From the NCBI GenBank assembly GCA_020846255.1, contig JADLEH010000406.1, positions 1 through 32,591 on the forward strand: a stretch of DNA of 32,591 bases, read 5' to 3'. The notes below the pieces were generated by a model. That model ran no database searches, had not been told where the DNA came from, and saw only the letters and a list, made by a program, of their open reading frames with translations. The position numbers were made by a program, and so were the translations under genes. This stretch comes from Propionibacteriaceae bacterium. Its GTDB lineage: Bacteria > Actinomycetota > Actinomycetes > Propionibacteriales > Propionibacteriaceae. Of the stretch, positions 18,633 through 24,858 are shown one piece after another. Every line of letters begins with the position of its first letter. Within the stretch, counting starts at the first letter, position 1.

Positions 18633-19196
18633 TCATCCGCGCCACTCCGGGGCGAGCAGCCCCATGACGTAGCAGTCGACCCAGTCGTCGTCGAACCGCA
18701 GTGCCTGCCGCTTGGTGCCTTCGACGACGAACCCCACCTTCTCGTAGACGTGGCGGGCCCTGGAGTTGAACGCGTAGACGTCCAGTTCCACCCGGTGCAG
18801 CCCGACGGCGAAGGCATGGGCCATGCTCAGCCGGACCGCCTCGGTGCCGAGGCCCCGGTTGGTCGCGCCGCTGATCCAGATCCGGAAGCCGCAGCTGAGG
18901 TTCTCCTCGTCGAGGTGGTTGAGCACGGCCTCCCCGACCACCTGACCGCTGGTGTTGTCGAGGACGACCCAGACGATCCGGTCGTTGGCCGTCATCCAGC
19001 CGGCGTAGATCGAGTTGAGCTCCGCCACCGTCCACAGTTCCGGCTCCTCCCCGCTGCTGTGGTGCACCGAACCGGTGAGGCGACCCACCTCGGGGTCGGA
19101 CATCAGCGTCCACAGGGTCGGGACGTCGGCCACCTCCACCGGTCGCAGGGTGACCAGTTCACCGGTCAGCGCCGGCTTGGCGGAGAAGTCCGGCAT
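18633..19196 (-). CDS. GNAT-family N-acetyltransferase (RimJ/RimL-like)
   Basis: LVTLRPVEVADVPTLWTLMSDPEVGRLTG...RGLGTEAVRLSMAHAFAVGLHRVELDVYAFNSRARHVYEKVGFVVEGTKRQALRFDDDWVDCYVMGLL. Confidence 0.92.
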   Translation of the reverse strand: MPDFSAKPALTGELVTLRPVEVADVPTLWTLMSDPEVGRLTGSVHHSSGEEPELWTVAELNSIYAGWMTANDRIVWVVLDNTSGQVVGEAVLNHLDEENLSCGFRIWISGATNRGLGTEAVRLSMAHAFAVGLHRVELDVYAFNSRARHVYEKVGFVVEGTKRQALRFDDDWVDCYVMGLLAPEWRG

Positions 19197-19354
19197 CAGC
19201 CGTTCTGCTCGAGCTCAAGACGGTCGAGGATCCAGGAGCGGACCAGTGTGGAAGCGGGCAGGTGTCGGGCGTCCGCGATCTTCTGGATGGAGTTGCTCTC
19301 CTGCGGGCTGAGCCGCACGGAGTAGACGAGGGAACGTCGGGCAGGGGTAGCCAT
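19196..19354 (-). CDS. Short ribbon-helix-helix-like protein (52 aa), putative antitoxin/repressor
   Basis: MATPARRSLVYSVRLSPQESNSIQKIADARHLPASTLVRSWILDRLELEQNG; beta-strand-helix-helix pattern of Arc/CopG; stop overlaps the GNAT start by 1 nt. Confidence 0.65.
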   Translation of the reverse strand: MATPARRSLVYSVRLSPQESNSIQKIADARHLPASTLVRSWILDRLELEQNG

Positions 19355-19371
19355 GTAGTACAGGGTAATAC
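19355..19371. promoter_or_regulatory. Tandem GTA-N-TAC half-sites 10 bp apart at the RHH start codon
   Basis: GTAGTAC (19355-19361) and GTAATAC (19365-19371), abutting the ATG at 19354-19352 on the minus strand; no SD visible. Confidence 0.35.
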
Positions 19372-19418
19372 CGGACCGGCTCGCGTGTGCCGGTTGCCGG
19401 CCAGGTCGAATTGCCGCT

Positions 19419-21908
19419 TCAGCCGGCTTGCCAGGTGGAGCCGAGCACGACGAACGCAGAGCCGGTGGAAGTGGCGGCCGCAAGGGCCTCGTCACTGGGC
19501 AACCCGCCGGCGAGGCCGGCGTGGTAGGCGGCCATGGTCGCTGCGGTCTCGGCGTCGGCGACCGGGGCGACGGCCGCAACCACCGAGCTGACGCCGAGGG
19601 CGAGCAGGGTGTCGGCGAGGCCGAGCGGTTCGTCGCCGGGGCGCACCTGGGCCGTGCCGACGTCACAGGCCGAAAGCACCACGTGGCCGGCGCGGACACG
19701 ACCTGCGGGCAGCTCGTGGGCATACACGTCACCGTCGCTCATCCGCAGCGAGGAGAACAGCGGGCTGTCGGCCCGGTGCAGGCCGTGGGCTGCGACATGG
19801 ACGACTTCTGCGGAACCGAGCGCAGCCAGCAACTCCCCACTCGTCGCAGCCTCCCGGAGCCCGGCGGACGGCCAGGCGCCGGCCACTGCGGCAGCCTCGG
19901 CAGCGGCGTGGTCGAGGCCGGGACCGGTGAGGACCTCGACGTGCGGCGCACCCGTCCGCCGCCGTCCGGCCCACCCGGTCGCCGAGCTGGCCACCGTCAC
20001 CGGGACCCCGGCCAGCGATGGCAACCCGCCCCACGGCACGGACGCGACAGCGTGGGTGCCGATCACGACGAGTCCGGGCGAACGCACCCGCCACGGCCGC
20101 ACCAGGGTTTCGTCAAGCCAGGCCAAGCCCGCGGTTAGCGATCCGGCGACCGCCACCCGGAGCGGCCCAGCGGGCTGGTAGGCGATGGCGCGCAGATCCG
20201 CCTGGACCCGCCGGGTGGTCTCGAGGCAGCGGTCGAGCTCGGCCAGCCGCGCCAGCCGCCGCCGGCCGCCGATCATCGCCACCCCCCACAACCCGCCGTC
20301 ATGGGGGAAGAACCACAGCAGGTCGCGGTCGGCGGCGACGATTCGGGCCAGGGCATCGGAGGCGTGGACCAGCGCAGCTGCGCCCAGCTCCTCCTGGCGC
20401 TGCGCGAGGCTCAGCCCGGTCAGTTCGCGGCGCAGGCGGAGCGACTCGGCGCGCCGCGCGGCGGCCTCCGGACCGGCCGGATCCTCCCGGAGCACGCGTG
20501 AGAGCGCCCGCAACCGGCGGGTGAGTTCGGCCTGGCGGGGGTCGGCGGGCGGACGAACCACCGGCAGGCCGAGGCTGCTCCACCGCTCCAGCGTTGTGAG
20601 CACGTCCGTCGGACCCCGCTGCACTGCGAGGTCTATGTCGAGCTGCGCCAGGCGGAGGCTGAGCACCTTGCGGGCAGCCCGCGAGTCGAGGGAGGCGCTG
20701 GCGGCCTGGCTCGCTGCCAGGGCTGACGCCGCGGCCGCGAGCTGGCGTCGCGGCGAGCGTCCGGCTGCGAGGTTGGCCACGGCGGTGGCGTAGGCCAGCC
20801 GGAGGTTGAGGACCAGGCCGAAGGATGCGTTCGGGTAGCGGCGCAGGGCGAGCCGTGCCTCCTCCGGCCGGCCGAGGCGGGCGGCAGCCTCCGCCGCGAC
20901 GACGACGGCGCGGGCGCGCAGCTCCGGATCGCCGAGGTCGACAGCCACCCGCTCATCTTCGGCGGCAGCGGTCGCAGCCTGCTGCAGCCGACGGCCGGTG
21001 GCGAGGTCGGCGTCGCGGACGATCAGGTCGGACTGGGCCGCCGGACCTGCCATCCCGAGCCGGCGGAAGCGTCGCCTTGCCGACCGGGCGGAAGCCGCGG
21101 ACTCGGCGTACTCCCCGGCGAGCAGCAGGGTCCGCGCGCGCTGCATGTCGACCTCGGCCCGCAGCAACCGGTCCTGGCCGGGGCGGCAGGCGGCCCGGGC
21201 CTGGTCGAGCGCCGCGACCGCCTCGTCGAGCAGGCCGGCTTCGTGCAGCACCAGGCCGCGGTCGTAGAGGGCCGTCCCGCGGAACACGTCCGCGTCCATC
21301 CGGTCGGCGACAGCCATGGTCGCGAGCGCCCCGGGGAGGTCCCCGGTGAGGTAGAGGGCGTAGCCCCGGTTGTGCTGGGCCATGAACGCCTGGCGATCGT
21401 CGCCGCCGTCCCTGGCGAGCTCTGCGGCCGCCTCGAACTCGGCAGCCGCCTCACCGGGCCGGCCCAGCCACTGGAAGACCATCCCCCGGTTCAGTCGGAT
21501 CGTGCACTGCTCCAGGGGCGTGAACCACTGCGGCTCCTCGACCACGACCGCCAGCTCTGCGGCCGCTGTGGCCAGGTCCCCGCTGCGCCCGAGGATCAGA
21601 CCACGCTGGCACCGCCACCGCGCGACCAGCTCCGGTTCGCCGCCGGCCAGCAGCCGGGCTTCGTCGAGGCGGGTCTGGGCAGCCGGCAGGCCCCCCAGCT
21701 GGTACTCGGCCACGGCCAGGGTCAGCAGGCAGGCGACCCGGACGGCGTTCTCCGCGGCCGTGGCCGGCTGGTCCGGGGGCGGCACCAGGCGAAGTGCCCG
21801 CGACAGGGTGGCCATTGCGCGCCGGGGCCGGCCGGCCAGGTTCTCGCTGACCGCCTCCGCCCGCAGCGACCGGGCGCGGTCGAGGCCGTCCGGTTCTGCG
21901 ACCGGCAC
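19419..21908 (-). CDS. TPR-CHAT domain protein (caspase-like protease)
   Basis: 829 aa; N-terminal helical/TPR-like repeats; C-terminal EVVHVAAHGLHRADSPLFSSL...HVVLSACDVGTAQVRPGDEPLGLADTLLALGVSSVVAAVAPV with CHAT His (AHG) and Cys (SACDVG). Confidence 0.92.
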   Translation of the reverse strand: MPVAEPDGLDRARSLRAEAVSENLAGRPRRAMATLSRALRLVPPPDQPATAAENAVRVACLLTLAVAEYQLGGLPAAQTRLDEARLLAGGEPELVARWRCQRGLILGRSGDLATAAAELAVVVEEPQWFTPLEQCTIRLNRGMVFQWLGRPGEAAAEFEAAAELARDGGDDRQAFMAQHNRGYALYLTGDLPGALATMAVADRMDADVFRGTALYDRGLVLHEAGLLDEAVAALDQARAACRPGQDRLLRAEVDMQRARTLLLAGEYAESAASARSARRRFRRLGMAGPAAQSDLIVRDADLATGRRLQQAATAAAEDERVAVDLGDPELRARAVVVAAEAAARLGRPEEARLALRRYPNASFGLVLNLRLAYATAVANLAAGRSPRRQLAAAASALAASQAASASLDSRAARKVLSLRLAQLDIDLAVQRGPTDVLTTLERWSSLGLPVVRPPADPRQAELTRRLRALSRVLREDPAGPEAAARRAESLRLRRELTGLSLAQRQEELGAAALVHASDALARIVAADRDLLWFFPHDGGLWGVAMIGGRRRLARLAELDRCLETTRRVQADLRAIAYQPAGPLRVAVAGSLTAGLAWLDETLVRPWRVRSPGLVVIGTHAVASVPWGGLPSLAGVPVTVASSATGWAGRRRTGAPHVEVLTGPGLDHAAAEAAAVAGAWPSAGLREAATSGELLAALGSAEVVHVAAHGLHRADSPLFSSLRMSDGDVYAHELPAGRVRAGHVVLSACDVGTAQVRPGDEPLGLADTLLALGVSSVVAAVAPVADAETAATMAAYHAGLAGGLPSDEALAAATSTGSAFVVLGSTWQAG

Positions 21909-21913
21909 GGCGC

Positions 21914-22378
21914 TCAGATCTCGACCGATGGGGTGATCACGGGGCGGTAGCCCTCCCGGCGGACGACGAAGTGCGCCTTCCCGCGGGGCAGGCCGTCGAC
22001 GGAGAACCGCCCGCCGTCGTCCGCGACCGTGGTGCGGGTGACGCCCTCGCCGACCACGTCCACCTCGGCGCCCGGGCTGGTCACCCAGCCGTCGACCCGG
22101 ACGTGGCGCGCACCGGCGACCGTTGTGACCATCAGGCTCAGCGAACCGCTGGTGAAGGTCACCGAGTCGGTCTCCTCGCTGCGAACGCCCGCCAGCTCGC
22201 CCATGGTGAGCTCGGCGAGGTCGGCCTCGAGTTCTGCGACGGCGATGGCGAAGTCGATCCGCTCCGCCAGCCCCGGCGGCACCGGGTCGAGGAGGTCATG
22301 GATGCCGGCCAGGTCCCGCAGGAGGAGCTGGTCGATGGCGTCGATCTGCTGGTCGGCGCCGAACTGTTCGGTGCTCAC
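21914..22378 (-). CDS. Hypothetical protein, 155 aa, helical N-terminus plus carboxypeptidase-regulatory-like beta domain; possible regulator of the sigma factor
   Basis: GTG 22378 one nt after the sigma stop; C-terminus GWVTSPGAEVDVVGEGVTRTTVADDGGRFSVDGLPRGKAHFVVRREG resembles a CarboxypepD_reg/transthyretin-like sandwich. Confidence 0.7.
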   Translation of the reverse strand: MSTEQFGADQQIDAIDQLLLRDLAGIHDLLDPVPPGLAERIDFAIAVAELEADLAELTMGELAGVRSEETDSVTFTSGSLSLMVTTVAGARHVRVDGWVTSPGAEVDVVGEGVTRTTVADDGGRFSVDGLPRGKAHFVVRREGYRPVITPSVEI

Positions 22379-22379
22379 C

Positions 22380-22949
22380 TCAGTGCTCCCATCTCGGGTC
22401 GGTTTCCAGGGCCGTCCGGAGTTTCGCCAGGCAGCGGCCACGGGTCGGGCCGATGCTCCCGACCGGCATGCCGAGGCTGGCGGCGACACTGGCGTAGTCG
22501 GGGACCGCGGCGAAAGCGATCACGCGCAGCAGTGCCCGGCAACGCTCCGGCAGATCGTTGACGTGGCGCCAGAGCACCCGCTGCCGGTCACTCAACAGCG
22601 CCAGCTCCTCCGGGGTGGTCGTTGCGGCTCCCTCCGGCAGCCCGGTGTCGGGTTCGGCCTCCCGGCCGTCCAGGCGCAGCAACCGCCAGGTCTCCCGCTT
22701 GACTGTGACCACCAGCCACGACACGACCCCCTTCGGGTCGGTGATGGTGTCGGCGGCCTCGACCAGGCGCACCCAGGCGGTCTGGATCGCGTCCTCGGCG
22801 ATCTCGGTCGGCGCCCGCTGCGAGCGGGCGGTGTGCCAGAGCAGCGGGTTCACCAGTGCGACCAGTTCGCGCAGGCGCTCCCGGTCGCCGTCCCGGTAGC
22901 CGGCGAACGCTGTTGCGGCCTGTGCGCCCAGTGACACTGTCGAGCTCAT
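22380..22949 (-). CDS. Sigma-70 family (ECF-like) RNA polymerase sigma factor
   Basis: 189 aa; region 2 AEDAIQTAWVRLVEAADTITDPKGVVSWLVVTVKRETWRLLR; region 4 LPERCRALLRVIAF...DYASVAASLGMPVGSIGPTRGRCLAKLRTAL. Confidence 0.92.
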   Translation of the reverse strand: MSSTVSLGAQAATAFAGYRDGDRERLRELVALVNPLLWHTARSQRAPTEIAEDAIQTAWVRLVEAADTITDPKGVVSWLVVTVKRETWRLLRLDGREAEPDTGLPEGAATTTPEELALLSDRQRVLWRHVNDLPERCRALLRVIAFAAVPDYASVAASLGMPVGSIGPTRGRCLAKLRTALETDPRWEH

Positions 22950-24541
22950 GGTCGTTCCGGCCGGAGCAGGCGGGCGAGAACGGATCGGCCACGCTCGACC
23001 AGGGCCTCCAGCCGCACGTCTTCCGTGCCGGCCTCGACCAGCGCCTGGAGGATCTCCCCGGCGAGGACCGGGGTGGCGAAGGAGGTGCCGCTCCAGACCC
23101 CGAAGCCGCCGGAGAAGTCGTCGCGGTCGATGGTCATCCGCTGGTGGTCGTCCGGCGAGCCCGGGGCCGCTGCCGTGGAGGACTGCGCGCCGGCGTTCTC
23201 CCGCTCGGGCAGCGTCGAGACGATCGCTGCGCCGTGGCGGTAGGTGGTGACCCAGTCGCCGGCGTTGGAGAACAGGGCCACCGTGCTCCGGTTCGGGTTG
23301 AGCGCGCCGACGCTCACCAGCGGGAGCCCGTCGGAGCTGGTCGTCTCGCCGGCGAACGCTGCCGGCAGGAACGGGCGCCGGGTGGCGTCGTTCCCGGCCC
23401 CGGCCACGACCAGGACGCCGGCCCGGCCGAGGTCCCGCAACACGGTGGCGACCTCCGTGCCGGAGAGGGTCTGCGGATCGGCCCCCTCGTCGGCGAGGTC
23501 CTCGTGGTAGAACCCGGCGGACAGCGAGACCACGTCGACGATCCCGCCCGGGTCGCCGGTCTCGAGCGCTTCGAGCTGCTGTTCCAGGAGGTCGTGCAGC
23601 AACTCCAGCAGGTCGTCCTCCAGGAGTTCACCGGCCGAGTCCATGACGGCGTGCGCGCGCAGGCGAGCTGCCGGGCAGCTCTGCCGGATGATCCCAGCGA
23701 TGAAGGTGCCGTGCCCGGCCAGGGGCAGGGGATCGCCGATCAGGTCGGAGCCGAGGGCCGGGTGGTCGTCGGGGATCCCGAGGGTTGCCGATGCGACGAC
23801 CGAGACCGCACCCGGCGGCGCCGGCACGATGCCCTCGTCCCGCGGGAACCAGGTGTGCGGACCGATGCCGGTGTCCGGCATCACCACCACCGGCGGGCGC
23901 TTCAGCGCCGGGGCCGACAGTGCGGGGTTGGCCATCACCACCGCCACCGGCACCTTGCCGCCGTAGCCGGGTGCTGCGTACTCCGCCGGGCCCGAGATGC
24001 CGCCCCAGTAGCCGCCGCTGCCGATACCGCCCCAGTAGCCGCCGCTGCCGATGCCGCCCCAGTAGCCGCCGCTGCCGATGCCGCCCCAGTAGCCGCCGCT
24101 GCCGATACCGCCCCAGTAGCCACCGCTGCCGCAGGCGCGCACGAGGTGGTTCAGGGCGAAGGCCCCGGCGAGGTCACCTGCCGCGGCACGGATGTGCTGC
24201 AGTGCGACCCAGGCGTCCGGTGGTGACGTCGGGCCCGAGCCGGCCGGGACCAGCTGCATCGTCACCGGACGAGCGGACTCCAGCTCCACAGCCACCTTGT
24301 ACCGGCGCCGGCCCTCCTGCCTGCGCCTGCGCCGCTGCACCGGTCGCAGTGCCCAGCCCAGCGAGCCGAGCGCTGCCTGCACCCGGTCGTCGAGCCGGTC
24401 GGCCGCCTGGTCCCGGCGAATCACGAGCTGGTCGGACACATAGAGCGTCGGCCCCAGCAGTGGGACCCGGAGATTGCCGGAGCCGTCCTCCGGCTTGCTC
24501 GGCAACACGACTGCGGTGGCTGGATCAAGCACTCGGATCAC
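22946..24541 (-). CDS. S8-family serine peptidase (subtilase), apparently cytoplasmic
   Basis: Asp motif VVVMPDTGIGPH, His motif AGHGTFIAGII, Ser motif WSGTSFATPVLAG; GTG start with AGGAGG SD (complement of 24548-24553); no N-terminal signal peptide apparent. Confidence 0.93.
   Translation of the reverse strand: MIRVLDPATAVVLPSKPEDGSGNLRVPLLGPTLYVSDQLVIRRDQAADRLDDRVQAALGSLGWALRPVQRRRRRQEGRRRYKVAVELESARPVTMQLVPAGSGPTSPPDAWVALQHIRAAAGDLAGAFALNHLVRACGSGGYWGGIGSGGYWGGIGSGGYWGGIGSGGYWGGIGSGGYWGGISGPAEYAAPGYGGKVPVAVVMANPALSAPALKRPPVVVMPDTGIGPHTWFPRDEGIVPAPPGAVSVVASATLGIPDDHPALGSDLIGDPLPLAGHGTFIAGIIRQSCPAARLRAHAVMDSAGELLEDDLLELLHDLLEQQLEALETGDPGGIVDVVSLSAGFYHEDLADEGADPQTLSGTEVATVLRDLGRAGVLVVAGAGNDATRRPFLPAAFAGETTSSDGLPLVSVGALNPNRSTVALFSNAGDWVTTYRHGAAIVSTLPERENAGAQSSTAAAPGSPDDHQRMTIDRDDFSGGFGVWSGTSFATPVLAGEILQALVEAGTEDVRLEALVERGRSVLARLLRPERP
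23996..24130 (-). repeat. Five tandem 27-bp in-frame repeats encoding (GSGGYWGGI)x5 in the S8 peptidase
   Basis: Copies at 23996-24022, 24023-24049, 24050-24076, 24077-24103, 24104-24130; differences only at wobble positions. Confidence 0.97.
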
Positions 24542-24619
24542 GGGGTTCCTCCTGGGTCCGGCGGTGACCGCAGCCTATGCAGCCACCTCCTCACCTGGGT
24601 AGAGCCCCGGCTAAGCACT

Positions 24620-24645
24620 CTGATACCTGGACCCGGACGTATCAG
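24620..24645. promoter_or_regulatory. Perfect 7-bp inverted repeat CTGATAC-N12-GTATCAG upstream of the S8/sigma/CHAT operon
   Basis: Arms 24620-24626 and 24639-24645, about 80-105 bp upstream of the S8 start codon. Confidence 0.45.
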
Positions 24646-24705
24646 GACGCCACGTCGCTGCTCTGAAGGTCATCGGGGGGCGGGCAAGCGTCCCACCGGC
24701 AGCTC

Positions 24706-24811
24706 GTGCGCAGCGCCCGGACCGGCCTGGACGGTTTCGGGGGGAGCGATCAGGACGAGTCGCGGCGGCCTACCGGGGGGAGGCCGCCGCGGCTCCCCGG
24801 GCGCTGCGCAC
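24706..24811. other. Nested inverted repeats; candidate structured RNA or regulatory element
   Basis: Outer perfect 15-bp arms GTGCGCAGCGCCCGG (24706-24720)/CCGGGCGCTGCGCAC (24797-24811); inner perfect 11-bp arms CGCGGCGGCCT (24761-24771)/AGGCCGCCGCG (24781-24791), 9-nt loop. Confidence 0.6.
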
Positions 24812-24830
24812 CACTTCCCAAGGGGGGTGG

Positions 24831-24858
24831 GTCGTCCGCCGGAGAACCGGCGGGCGAC
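24831..24858 (-). terminator. Hairpin terminator immediately 3' of the ABC-F gene
   Basis: GTCGTCCGCCGG-AGAA-CCGGCGGGCGAC (12-bp arms, one G.U-type mismatch), adjacent to the ABC-F stop at 24859. Confidence 0.55.

Noticed and set aside
23996-24130. Possible CRISPR array (five regularly spaced repeats)
   Set aside because: The 27-bp units are directly contiguous with no spacers, are in frame, and encode a perfect peptide repeat inside the S8 CDS; no cas genes nearby.
22856-24226. 456-aa plus-strand ORF with PVAAAADA repeats
   Set aside because: Antisense to S8; its repeat is the complement of the GSGGYWGGI coding repeats.
19419-24541. Type III-E CRISPR/Craspase association of the TPR-CHAT gene
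   Set aside because: No gRAMP/Cas7-11, Cas1, reverse transcriptase or repeat array in the window; only the TPR-CHAT architecture is shared.
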